Source: Muscardinus avellanarius (Eukaryota > Chordata > Mammalia > Rodentia > Gliridae). From it: a DNA stretch of 64,000 nt. Location: contig OY726567.1 in the NCBI GenBank assembly GCA_963383645.1, positions 65,934,552 through 65,998,551 of the forward strand. Reading direction: 5' to 3'. The position numbers were made by a program, and so were the translations under genes. A model generated the notes under the pieces. The model worked only from the letters and a program-made list of their open reading frames with translations, made no database searches and was not told where the DNA came from. Position 1 is the first letter of the stretch. Each line of letters opens with the position of its first letter. Shown here piece by piece: positions 1 through 13,100 of this stretch.

Positions 1-476
1 GCTGGAAACCTGTAGTAGAACCCAGCTTGTCCAGGCAGCATCCACTTCCCCTCACTCTAAAAACACAATTGAAGTTTCAAGGGCCATGTGGATAGACTCA
101 CAGGATTAAGGAAAGACAGATGGACAGAGATCGATGACAAAAAAAAAACAAACAGATACTGATGATGGATGGAGACTAAACACAGATGATAACTGAAGAA
201 AGACTCAGATTGATGAATGACAGACAGAGATTGAAGACGGATGGAAAGAAACTGAAGACAGGCAGACAGAGATGGCCAGATGGGCGGACATGGAGGACAG
301 ACTGATGGATGGAAACGTCATATGGGTCTCTGGACAGAGGGATCAAAGGCCAGAGGTGAGGAGGTGTGGTGTGGAGACGGCAGACTGAGCAGCCAGGCTA
401 CGAGCGGGCAGGTACTCGAGCTACCTCGAGGTGGAGCAGGACCCGCCCAGAGCGCAGCCCTCCGCCCTGACCTCAC
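1..476. repeat. RDH13 intron 4 with degenerate GATG/GACAGA simple repeat
   Basis: No exon is visible. Bases about 100-330 form a degenerate tandem of ACAGATGGA/GACAGAGAT-like units (for example 'gatggacagagat', 'gatgatggatgg'), a decayed tetra/hexanucleotide satellite. Unique GC-rich sequence follows up to the exon 4 donor. Confidence 0.5.
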
Positions 477-581
477 CCAGGTGGTTGACGCCAAACTGCA
501 TCTCGAAGCCGTCCTCGGTGGTCCAGTGCGGGCACCGCATCACCGCCGCGTTGTTGATCAGGACGTCCACGCGCTCCTCCT
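477..581 (-). CDS. RDH13: RDH13 coding exon 4 (NNA motif)
   Basis: 105 nt with a CTCGCAG acceptor and a GTGAGG donor. It encodes [35 protein letters not shown] and the first base of Gly. The codons for the motif are AAC AAC GCG GCG, so the usual final Gly of NNAG is Ala. The next exon is outside the window. Confidence 0.94.
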
Positions 582-3500
582 CTGCGAGACAGGGATGAGG
601 ACGAGCGTCAGCGCTGAGCGCAGACCCCACCCTGCCTGGGGGTGTACGAGTCCCCGCACGCTCCCACCCACCGCAGCCTAGCAGAGGTGATCTAATCTCA
701 CAATCCAACAAGACTGGCGTCCTCCCAAGAAAGGCAACAGATTCAGGCTGAGACGCGCGAGGACAAGGCAAGAGACAAAGACTGGAGAGGTGCAGCTTGT
801 GCAAGCCTGGCCCGGAGAGACCCAGCCCAGAACCGCTAAAACCTTGAGTTCAGAGTTTTGGTTTCCAGCACTGTGAGAGAATACATTTCTGGTGTTTGGA
901 GATTGTTTTGGGTGGGGTTTCTATTTTGGTTTTGTTTGGGGTTTTTTTTGTTGTTTTTTTTTTTTTTTTTTTTTTTTTTGGTATTGGAGATAGAAACCAG
1001 GGGCATTCTGCCTCCAAGCTACACCCCCAGACCTATTTTGTTGTTTTTTGATTTTTTTTGTTTTTGTTTTTGGTGGTGGTACTGGGGTTCCTCGAAGCCC
1101 TTGTACCTCCGGGCTACACTCCCAGACCTATTTTATATATTTTTTTTAATTTGGAAACAGGGTCTCTTAAGCCAGCGAGGCTGGCTCCGAACCAGCACAA
1201 TCCTCCTGTCTCCGCCTTCCAAGCGCCAGGATTACAAGCGTGCGCCACCATGCCCAGCTTGTTTTTTGTTTTAAGCCAGGGTCTCATTAAGTTGCCAAGG
1301 CTACCCTCAAAACTAGGCTCCTCCTGTCTCATCATCCCAGGTACTGATGAGCTGGGTATACCCAGCAAACGAAGCTTTTTTTTGCTTGTTTTAATTTGGT
1401 TTTTTTTGTTTATGTGTGTGGTACTTGGGGATTGAATGTAGGGGCATTCTACCTCTGAGCCATACCCCCAGAGCTCTTTTATATTTTCAGAGTCTCACTA
1501 AGTTGCTGAGGCTGGCTATGAACCTAAAATCTTCCTGTCTCAGCCTCCCAAGGACTGGGATTACAAACATGTGCCACTACCCCCGGCTCAAACAAAGCTA
1601 TTTTTTTTTTTTTTCTGGTACTGAGGATGAAACCCTAGGGGCATTCTACCTCTGAACTACACCCCCAGCCCCATTTTATATTCTTTATTTTGAAACAGGG
1701 TCTCACTAAGTTGCAGAGGGCCTCACTAAGTAGCCAAGGCTGTCTGCGAACCGCAATCCTCCTGTCTCAGGCTCCCAAGTACTGGGATTACAAGTGTGTG
1801 CCACCATGCCCAGCTTAAACAAAGCCATTTAAACCACAAAAATCTATGGTCTCTGTTCCAGGATGGGAGGCTCAAGATCAAGGTGTGGCAGGGCCAGCTC
1901 CCTCTGAGGCTGAGGGAGATCCCTTCTGTGCTTCTCTCTTTGGCCTGCAGACAGGCGTCTTCTCCTTGGGTCTCTTGACATCACCTTCCCTCCGTGCATG
2001 TCCATCTCTGTGTCCCAATTTCCCTTTACAAGAAGGCCAGGCACAATGGATTAGGAACCGCCTAATGACCTCACTCTACCCCAGGGACCTCTACAAAGAA
2101 CTGGTCTCCAAACATCAGATGCTGAGACACTGGGTTCAGCCCCAACATGGTATTTTTTTAGGGGAAGACACAACTGAACCCATAATGTTCCCAAACAGGT
2201 TTCCAGTAGAGATAACTAATCAGGGGTCCAGTGCCTAATGCTCAGGGTCCAGGATCTCATTCTTTACTTGGGCAGGAGCAGGTAGCTCATCAGTCACGAA
2301 TATAAGCAATAAGCCAGAGAGACAAAAGCTCAAATCTTGGCTCTTCCCCAACCAGCTGTGTGACCCTGGCCAAGTCACGTAGCTTCTGTGTGACTCAGTT
2401 TCCCACTTTGTAAAAAAATGATAGGCTGGGCCTGCTAGCATACACCTGAAATCCCAATTTCAGGTAGAAGGGCTAAAACAGGAGGATCACAGGTTCGTGG
2501 CCAGCCTCAGCACCTTAGTGAGATCTTGTTTCAAAATAAAAAATAAAACAGGACTGCAGTTGTTGCTCAGAGTTAAAATGCCCCTAGGTTCAATCCCCAG
2601 CAACCCCCCCCACACACAAAAGATGATAGTACCCTGCCTGATAGAAACATATAATTATTACTCATTCAACAAGTATTTTATAAGTACCGATTATTAGGCA
2701 CTGGAAATGCAGGGTGGACAAGAGAGTCAAGGGCCCTGCCTTCCTGGAGCGGACATTTCAGCACGGCCAAGAGCCAAATACACTCAAGAGAGAATTCTCC
2801 AAGGATAAGAGCTATGGCGCAGCCAGGCACGGTGGTGCAGATCTGTAAACCCACAACTGGCGAGACTGACTTAAGGCCAGCCTCAACAAGACCATGTTTC
2901 AAAGTAAAAAATTAAAGGGCAGGGGGTGTAGCTCAGAGGTAGAACACACCTGGGTTCCATACCCAGTACCAATAAAATAAAATAAAATAAAATATACCAT
3001 CCTTACCATTTGTAAATTCACTGATGTTTTTATTCCTGGCTGTTGAAACACCAAGAGGCTAATATTTGACTCACTAAGAGTCAAAGACAAGACTTCATTT
3101 AGTCCTCCGAAGAACCCCATAGCCAGCCTTAGCAACATAGTGAGACTCTCAGGAACCTAGTAAGATCCTGTTGCAAAAAATAAAAAATAAAAAAGTGCTA
3201 GGGGTGTAGCTTGGAGCTTCTAGGTCCCTGGGTTCAATCTTCAGTACCAAAAAAAAAAAAAAAAAAACCTCAGTACCACACATACAAAAAAAGAACCCCA
3301 CAGGTGTCAGGAGTGGTGGTTCATGCTTGTAATCTCAGTACATCGGAGGCTGAGATGAGAGGATCACAGGTTCATGGCCAGCCTCCTCAACTTAGTGAGA
3401 CTGTTTCTAAATAAAAGAATAAAACAGGGCTGGGGTTATAACTAAGAGGTAGAATGCCCCTGTGTTCCATCCCCAGTACCACACACAAATAAAAGAACCC

Positions 3501-4062
3501 CACGGAGTGAAGGAACGATTAACCCATCTCCCAGAGGAAGAAAGTGAGAGGCACAACCTGCCCCGCGTGTCCAGCTCAGGTCCTTGCAGGTCCCCTGGCC
3601 CTGTGCTGTGTCTCCGGGGAGCTGAGGCTCCAGGTTCCAGTATCTACAGTAGAAAATGGGAATGAGGCCCAACGTGATGGCGATACTTGGGAGGCTAATA
3701 ATACGTATCGATAATCCCGATACTTGGGAGGCTAAAACAGGAGGATCGCAGATTCGAAGCCAGCCTCAGCAATGTAGGGAGGCTCTCAGAAACCTAACAA
3801 GATCCTGTTTGCAAATAAAGACATAAAATGGGGCGAGGGGTGTAGCTTGGAGGTAGAATGCCTCTTAGCTTCAATCCCTAGAACCAAAAAATAGGGATGA
3901 GGACCTCACTGATGAAATTCCCTGGGACCACGTACATGAATGGTACAGTAATGGCCCTGGTACACAGAAGGTGCTTAATAAATGTCATCCACCCCCCTCA
4001 GACCTAGAGGCACTGCTCCCTCTTTACGCTGCGTGACCTCGCTCATTCTGCAATGGAAACAG

Positions 4063-4100
<38 letters not shown>

Positions 4101-7100
4101 GTATCCAGGGGCATTTTACCTCTGAGCCACATCCCCCAGCCCTTTTAATTTTTTATTTTGAAATAGAGTCTCACTAGGTTGCTGGAGGCTGGCCTCAAGC
4201 CTGCAATACTCCTGTCTTAACTTCCCAAGTACTGAGATTACAGGTATGCACTACCGCATCAGGCTTAGTAAACATCTTTTTTTCTTCCTTTGTTACGGTA
4301 CTGGAGGTTGAACCCAGGGGCATTCTACCTTAGACCTACACCCCAAGCCCTACTTTTTATTCTTTATTTTGAAACAGGCTCTCACTATATTGTAGATGGC
4401 ATCACTAAGTAGCTGAGGCTGGCTGCAAACCTGTGATCCTCCTGTCTCTGCCTCCCAAGTACTGGTATTACAAGCATGAGCCACCAATCCCGGCTGGCTT
4501 AGTAAATACGTAAATATCTTTAGTTCTGCAAGCCATATAGCCTCTCTCTACTAAAGTAGCAAGAAGCAATGCATAAAAGGGCATGCTAGTGCCCCAGTAA
4601 AACTTTGATTAACAGTTGGAAGTGTGGCTCAGTGGTAGAAGACGAGGGGGCCAAGTTCAACTCTCAAACTTGCAAAAAAAAAAAAAGCTGAGCCGGGCGT
4701 CGTGGCGCACGCTTGTAATCCCAGCACTTGGGAGGGTGAGACAGGAGGATTGCACAGGTTCAAAGCCAGCCTCAACTACTGAGTGAGGCTCTTAGCAACT
4801 TAGCAAGACCCTGTTTCCAAATAAAGTATAACATAGGTCTGGGAGTATAGCCCAGAGGTAGGAAAACCCCTGGGTTCCACCCCCACTACCACCAAAATTA
4901 AATTAAATTAATTAAAAAAAAAAAAAAAAAGCTGGGGTGCCGGGCATGGTGGCGCATGCTTGTAATCCCTGCGTTTGGGAGGCTGAGAAAGGAGGATCGC
5001 GCAGGTTCAAAGATGGTCTCAGCTGGCTTAAGAGACCCTGTTTCCAAATAAAAAAATATAAAAATGGGTCTGGGAGTGCAGCCCAGAGGTAGAAGACCCC
5101 TGGGTTCCATCCCCAGTACCACCCCAAAAAAATTGGGAAAAAAATTGAAAAGAAAGAAAAAAAAAGATGGGTGTGGTGTCACACACCTCTAATTACAGTA
5201 CTTGGGAGGCTGAGACAGGACACTGGGTTTTTTTGGTTTTTTGGTTTTTGCGGTATTGGGAATAGAACCCAGGGGCATTCTACCTCCGAGTTATACCCCC
5301 AGCCCTATTTTTTATTCTTTATTTTGAAACAGGGTCTCACTGAGTTGCAAAGGGCCTAAGTAGCTGAGGCTGTCCACGAACCACAATCCTCCTGTCTCAG
5401 CCTCCTGAATGCTAGGAATAACAAGCGTGTGCCACCAAACCTGGCTTAGGACCATTTTAAAATTAAAAATTAAAAAAGGGCTGGGGGAACCGGGCATGGT
5501 GGCGCACACTTGTAATCCCAGCATTCAGGAGGCTGAGACCAGAAGATCACGGTTCGCAGACAGCCTCAGCTACTTAGCGAGGCCCTCAGTAACTTAGTGA
5601 GACCCTGATTCAAAGTAAAGAATAAAAAATAGGGCAATGAGTGTAGCTCGGAGGTAGAATGCCCCTGGGTTCCAACCCCAGACCCACACAAAAAAAAGGG
5701 GGGGGCTTGGAGTATAGCTCAGAGGTAAAGTGCCACTGGGTTCAGTCCCCAGGAACACACACATACACACATACAAAGGTAAATATAAAAAAGTATAAAG
5801 AAAAACTGTAAAATTTCCACTCACATGCTACACAGGCAGCTATTATATGTGGCCTATGGGCCATGTTGGCCATCTTCTTTTCAGAACTTGCCTGGCCCTG
5901 GGAGCAGCTACCCGAGACTGTCCTGCAGGCCCACGTTCTCCCTCCTACCTTTGATGATCTTTGCTGCAAACTCTCGGATGGACTTGAGGGAAGCCAGGTC
6001 AAGGTGGCGTGCCTTGACGCGGTGATTGAGGGTCTCCCCACGGATGTCTTTTGCTGCCGCCTCACACTTTTCCATGTCCCGACAGGCCAGAATGATGTTG
6101 CCTCCTGGAGGTCCAGGATAGGGGAAGAGAAAAGAAAGAAATCCACCATTAGGTATCTGCTCACAAGAAACACAATCACACACCCATACCAAAACCTGAC
6201 ATAAACGCACATCACAGCACATTCACAAGAGCCCAAGGAGGGGAATGACACAACGTCCATCAGCAGATGGATGGACGTAACGGTGGTCCAAACTGGGTTC
6301 CTCCCAAATGCTGGGATTACAAGTGTGCACCGCCATGCCCGGCTAACCTTCAGCAACTTAAAGAGACCTTGTTTCAATTTTTTTTTCCCTGATGGTACTG
6401 TGTATTGAACCCAGGGGCATTCTACCTCCGACCTACACCCCCAGCCCAATTTTTTATTCTTTACTCTGAAACAGGGTCTCATTAAGTTGTGGAGAGCCTA
6501 AGGAGCTGAGGCTGGCCACGAACCCATGATCCCCCTGTCTCAGCCTCCCAAGTACTAGGATTACAAGCATGCATCACCATGCCCAGCCCCCAATTTTCTT
6601 ATTTGGAAACAGGGTCTCACTAGGTGGATGAGAGACTCACTACTTGCTGAGGCTATCCTGAAACCTCCTATCTCAGCCTCCCAAGTACTAGGATTACAAG
6701 CATGCGCCATCATGCCTGGCTTCAAAAATTTTTTAAAAAGGGTTGGGGTAGCTCAGAGGCAGAATACCCCTGGGCTCAATCTGCAGTACCACAATAAAAG
6801 GCAAAAAATAAAATAAAATTGAGCAATCCATATAACAGATTATTCAGCCAGAAAAATGAATGAAGTAGCCAGGTGTAGTGGCACAGGCTTATAATCCCAG
6901 TACTTAGAAGGCTGAGACAGGAGGATCACAGGTTCATAGCCAGCCTCAGCAACTTAGTGAGGCCCTCTGCAACTTAGTGAGACCTTGTATCAAACTAAAA
7001 AATAAAGCGGGACTGGATGTGTATCTCAGAGGTAAAATGCCCTGAATTCAATCCACAGCATCACAAAAAATAAATGAAATACTGACGTATGCTACAGTGC

Positions 7101-10100
7101 GGATTAACACTGAAACCACTAGACTCAGTAAAGCCAGAAACAAGAGCCACATATTATATGATAATATTTGTATGAACTGTCCAGAATTGGCAAATACACA
7201 GAGACAAAAAATTAACAGTTTCCCAGGGCCAAGGAGATGGGAGTTAGGGCATGATGAGTGGAAGAGATCAAAGTTTCTTTGGGGGTGATGAAAATGCTCT
7301 AAGCCTGATGTGGTTGTTCCCATTGTATAAATGTACTAAAAACCCCCGCACTGGATACCAAAACAGCTGAACTGTGGTGTGTAGATTACAGGTGTTTCAT
7401 TTGCCAGGTGTGGTGGTGCACATTTGTATTGCCAGCACTTGGGAGGCTGAGAAAGGAGGATTGAGGACAGCCTCAGCAAGCGGTGAAACTTTCATGAACC
7501 TAGCAAGACCCTGTTTCTGATAAAAATAAAATAGGGTTGGAGATGTAGCTTAGAAGTAGAATGCCCCTGGGCTCAATCCCCAGTCCCACAGTAAACAAAT
7601 AAGTAAATAAATAAGGCCAGGAGTGGTGGTGCACACTTGTATTCCCAGTACTTGGGAGACTGAGACATGAGGATCACAGGTTCCTGGCCAGCCTCAGCTA
7701 CTTAGTGAGGCCTCCCATAACTTAGTGAGACCCTGTTTCGAAGCAAAAATAAAAAATAGGGCTGGGGATGTAGTGCAGAAGTAGAATACCCCTGGGTTCA
7801 ATCCCCAGTACTGCAAAATAAGTGAATGAATGAATGAATGAATGAATGAATGAATGAGCCGGGCATAGTGGCACACCCTTGTAATCACCCCGCTTGGGAG
7901 GCTGAGACAGGAGGATCGCACAGGCTCGAAGCCAGCCTCAGCTACTTAGTGAGGCTCTGGGCAACTTAGTGAGACCCTGTTTCCAAATAAAATATAAAAT
8001 AGGTCTAGGAGTATAGCTCAGAGGTAGAAAACCTCTGGGTTCCACCCCCAGTACCACCAAAATAAATAAATAAAAATAAAAATGAATAAACAAACAAACT
8101 CAACTTGTGAGGGGTCATGTCCTGATAAACCCACTATGAGCTGAAAATATCCTCAGTAAAAAAAATACACTTAAGTGCGACACAGTACCACATGCTATAA
8201 TCCTAGTATTTGGGACACTGAGACAGGAGGATCGCAAGTTCAAGGTCAGCCTCAACAATTTAGCAAAACCCTCAGCACCTTAGCGAGATCCTATTTCAAA
8301 ATACAAAATAAAAAGGGTTAGTGGTGTAGCTCAGAGGTAGAATGCCCCTGGGTTCAATCCCCAGTACAACAAAAAAAGAAAAAAGTAGCAGCTGGGATTT
8401 TACCTCTTTTGGCCAGTTCCAGGGCGGTCTGCTTGCCAATGCCCGTGTTGGCCCCTGTGATAATGACTGTCTTCCCGGGTATGACGGCCTTGCTGGGGCA
8501 AGCCCCGCCAGCAACATAGTCCCTGAAGGTGAGAAGCAGCATGTCAGCTCTGCCGTCCACTCTGGCCCTGTGTACCCAGCTGTGTGACATGGAGCAAAGG
8601 ACCCCGCTGAGCGCATGTCTCCTGACTGAAAGATGGAAGCAATCCGTAAGACCGTGGGGTCCTTGTCATGTTCTCCATAAAGGCTCAACCCAGAGTCTGG
8701 TGCGCAGGAAGCCTCCACAGGTGACAATTGTTATGTTACATAGCCACACTGTCCAGCCAGGTTTGGTGGCACTGCCTGCAATCCCAGTACTTGGAAGGCT
8801 GAGACAGGAGGATCCCAGGTTGAAGGATAGCCTCAGTTACATAGGGAGACTCTCAACAGTTTAGCAAGACCCTGTTTCAAAACAAAAAAATTAAAAAGCC
8901 TGGGGGTATTGCTTGGAGATAGGATGCCCCTGGGCTTAATCCCCAGTACCTCTCCCCCCAAAAAAATTTCTCTGATGTAGGTGCCACACATGTACCCAGG
9001 AATGAAACACAGGCTCTTGTATATACAAGGTAATACTGAGCTACAACCTCGTTCCCCCCACCCTCCATCTGGCCTGGTTTTTTGGGGTTTTGTGGCTTTG
9101 GTTTTGTTTTGTTTTAAACAGCGTATAAGCCAGGTGGAGTGGAACATGACTGTAATAACAGATACTCAGGAAGCTGAAGCAGAAGGACTGCAAGTTCCAA
9201 GCCAACCCGGAAAAACTCTTAGCCCAGTGTGGTGACACACACCTGTAATCCCAGTACTTGAGAGGCTAAAACAGGAGGACCACAGTTCAAAGACAGCCTC
9301 AGCAAGTAGTGAGACTCATCAACCTAGAGAAATCCTGTTGCAAATTTTTAAAAATGTATTTTTTTAAATAAGGATGCAGAAGCTGGGTATGGTGGCACAT
9401 GCATGTAACCCCAGAATTTGGGAGGCTAAGACAGGAGGATCACGGTTCAAGAACAGCCTCAGCTACTTAGTGAGGCCATTTGCAACTTATTGAGACCCTG
9501 TTTCAAAATAAAGAATAAAAACTAGGGCAGGGGGTGTACCTTGGAGGTCGAAAGCCCCAGGGTTCCATCCCCCGACACACACACAAAAATAAACAAACAA
9601 ATAAATAAATAAATAGTAGCCAGGCATGGTGGTGCATGCCTGTAATCCCAATATTGGAAAGGCTAAGATAGGAGAATCACAGGTTCCAGGCCAGCCTCAG
9701 CAATTTAGTGTGGCCCTGTTTCAAAATAAAAAATAAAATATGAGGCCAGGTGTGGTGGCGCATGCTTGTAATCCCAGCACTTGGAAGGCTGAGGCAACAG
9801 GATTGCAGGTTTGGAGCCAGCCTCAGCAGCTCAGTCAGGCTTCTCAACAACTTAGTGAGACCCTGTTTCCAAATTTAAAAAAATATAAAATAGGTCTGAG
9901 GGTACAGCCCAGAGGCAGAAGATCCCTGGGTTCCATCCTCAGTACCAACCACAAAATAAATAAATAAATAACATAATATGGCTGGGGCATATTTTATTTA
10001 CATACGCTAAGAGGCAGAATGCCCTGGGTTCAATTCCCAGTACAACAAAAAATTAAAAAATAAAAATTAAAAAAATAACAGCCGTTGATGTCTCAGCTAG

Positions 10101-13100
10101 TCTACTAAGTCCTTCCCTATGGTGGTTTAGTCTTAAATACAAACTATAAATGTTTACATTCTATCTGGCCCACTTTTAACCATTTATCCAACAGGTGCTA
10201 GTATGTATCCAAGAATTATATCTTTTGTCATTTCTAACTGCAGAAAGGAAGCAAACAAGCCAGGTGTGGAGGGGTGTGGAGGCGCATATTTGTAATCCCG
10301 GCATTCCAGAGGCTGAGACAGAGGATCGCGGTTCGAGGACAGCCTTTGCAATGCCGTGAGACCCTGTTTCAAAATAAAGAATAAAAAACAGGGCTGGGAG
10401 TGTAGCTCAGAGGTAGAATGCCCCAGGATTCCATCCCTAGTACCATAATTAAAAAAAAAAAAAAAAAGCCGGGCGTGGTGGCGCACGCTTGTAATCCCCA
10501 CGATTGGGAGGCAGAGACAGGAAGATCGCGCAGGTTCGAAGCCAGCCGCGCGCGCTGCTTTAGGAGACCCTGTTTCCAAATAGAAATGTAAAAATAGGTC
10601 TGGAGGTGTAGCCCGGAGGTAGAAGGGCTTCCAGGAACCCCAGTACCACCAAAAAAAATAAATAAATAAATAAAAATTAAAAAAAAAAGAAAAAGGAAAA
10701 GAAAGGAAGCGAACAAATAATAGTAAGAGTGGGTTACAATGTAGTGAAAGGATGAAACTCTCAAAACATTCAAAAAACAGTCTGCAAGAACCTGTATGAG
10801 CATGCACTCTTTAATGCTAAATTAAACACAGAACTAAAGGCCGGGCGTGGTGGCGCACACTTGTAATCCCCACGCTTGGGATCGCGCAGGTTCGAAGCCA
10901 GCCTCAGCTACTTAGTGAGGCTCTCAGCAACTTAGTGAGACCCTATTTCCAAATAAAAAATATAAAATAGGTCTGGAAGTATAGTCCAGAGGTAGAAAGC
11001 CTCTGGGTTCCACCCCCAATGCCACAATAAGTAAATAAATAAATAAAATAAAAAAATAAACACAGAACTAAAGCTGGGTGTAGTGGTGCGTCCTTATAAC
11101 CTCAGTGCCTGGGAGGCTAAGATAGGAGGATCCCAAGTTCATGGCTAGCCTCAGCTAATTAGTGAGGCCATCCACAACTTAGCAGAGCCTGTTTCAAAAT
11201 AAATAATAAATCGCCGGACATGGTGGCGCACGCTTGTAATCCTTGTAATCCCCGTGCTTGGGAGGTGGAGACAGGAGGATCACGCAGGTTTGAAGCCAGC
11301 CATGTGCGCTGGCTTAGGAGACCCTGTTTCTAAATAAAAATATAAAATAGGTCTGGAAGTGTAGCCTAGAGGTAGAAGAGATTCCAGGAATCCCAGCACC
11401 ACCAAAAATAAATAAATTAATTAATTAATTAATTAATTAAAAAATGGGGCTGGTGGTATGGCTTGGAGGTAGAATGCCTCTGGATTCAGTCTCCAGTATT
11501 GTAAAAATAAAAAAAAAAATAAAAATATAAATAAAATAGGGCTGTGGATGTAGCTAGAAGGTAGACCGCCCCTGGGCTCAATCTCCGTACGGGGTACAAA
11601 GTACACACAGTAGCGGAAAGACTGTGGGTTCCGGTATCAGACACCCTGGGGATCAAGAGAGCTTATAGAGTAAGCAGTAGTCAACTATTCTGTATATCAC
11701 ATATAACCCCAAACTGCTCTGAACAGAAGGAAAGACGGGAGGAAATAAGGGAGAGAGAGTAACAAAAAAAATCAATAAAGCTCTATGAATAAGCCAGTCA
11801 CCGTGGGTGCACACCTGTAATACCAGGTTGAGAGGCTGAGACAGGATGATCTCAAGTCTAGCCTCAGTAAGTTAAAAAGAATCTTAACAACCTCGGGAGA
11901 TCCTATTTCAAAATTGAAAAGGTTAGGGAAAGCTTGAGTTTGAAGCCAGCCTTAGCTTAGGAACTTAGCAATGCCCTCAGCAATTTAGCAAGACCCTGTT
12001 TCCAAATAAAAAATAAATAAAATAGAGCTGGGGATGTAGCTCAGGGGTTCAATCCCCAGCACCACTTAAAAATGAAAAATTAAAGTCGGGCATGGTGGTG
12101 CAAGCTTGTAATCACAGTACTTGGGGTATGAGAGAGGAGGAACATAGGTTCAAGGGCAGCCTCAGCTACTTAGTGAGGCCCTCAACAACTTAGTGAGGCT
12201 TTGTTTCAAAATAAAGAATAACACAGGCATGGTGGCACATGCTTGTAATTCCAGCACGTGGTAGGCTGAGACCAAAGGATCATAGTTCGCAGACAGCCTC
12301 AGCTATTTGGTGAGGCTCTTTGCAACTCAGTGAAACCCTGTTTCAAAATAAAGAATTAAAAATAGGACTAGGGGTGTAGCTCAAAGGTAGAATGCTCCTG
12401 GGTTCCATCCCCAGTACTGCAAAATAAATAAATAAATATTAAAAAATAAAAAGACCAAAAAAAAAAAAAAAAAATAGGGCTGGAAGTGTAGTTCAAAGGT
12501 AGAATGTCCCTGGGTTCCATCCCCAGTACCACAAAAGAAAGGAAGAATAAAAAAATAAAAAAAAAAAAGGACTGGGGGGTAGAATGCCCCTGGGTTCAAG
12601 TCCCAGTACCACAAAAAAAAAAAAAAAATAATTAAAAATAATTTAACCTATGGTGCCTCATGCTTGTAATTACACTTATAATCACAGCATTTGGGAGGCT
12701 GAGACAGGAGGATAAACCTCAGCTACTTAGTGAGCCCTTTGCAACTCAGTATGACCTTGTTTCAAAATAAAGAATAAAAAAAACAGGGTTGAGAATGTAG
12801 CTAGGAGGTAGAATAGCCTTGGGTTCTATCCCTAGTATAGCGCACACACACACACACACAAAAAAAAAAAAAAATTAAAATTAAAATACGCCGGGCAGGG
12901 CCTGGCATGGTGGCCCACTGTTGTAATCCCAGCATTCAGGAGGCGGACACCCGAGGATGGCGGTTCCCAGACAGCCTCAGCTCCTTAGTGAGGCCCTTCG
13001 CAACTCAGTGAGACTCTGTTTCAAAAATAAAAATACTAAAAAATAGAGGTGGGATGTAGCTCGGAGGTACAATGCCCCTGGGTTTCATCCCCAGTACCAA

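Noticed and set aside
5742..6482. 246-codon minus-strand frame
   Set aside because: It passes over RDH13 exon 3 in the wrong frame and through SINE sequence. The correct frame is the short exon 5949-6104.
7735..7815. tRNA-like sequences with A and B boxes throughout the window
   Set aside because: They are right arms of B1-dID SINEs with an internal deletion between the boxes, followed by A-rich tails; none folds as an intact tRNA.
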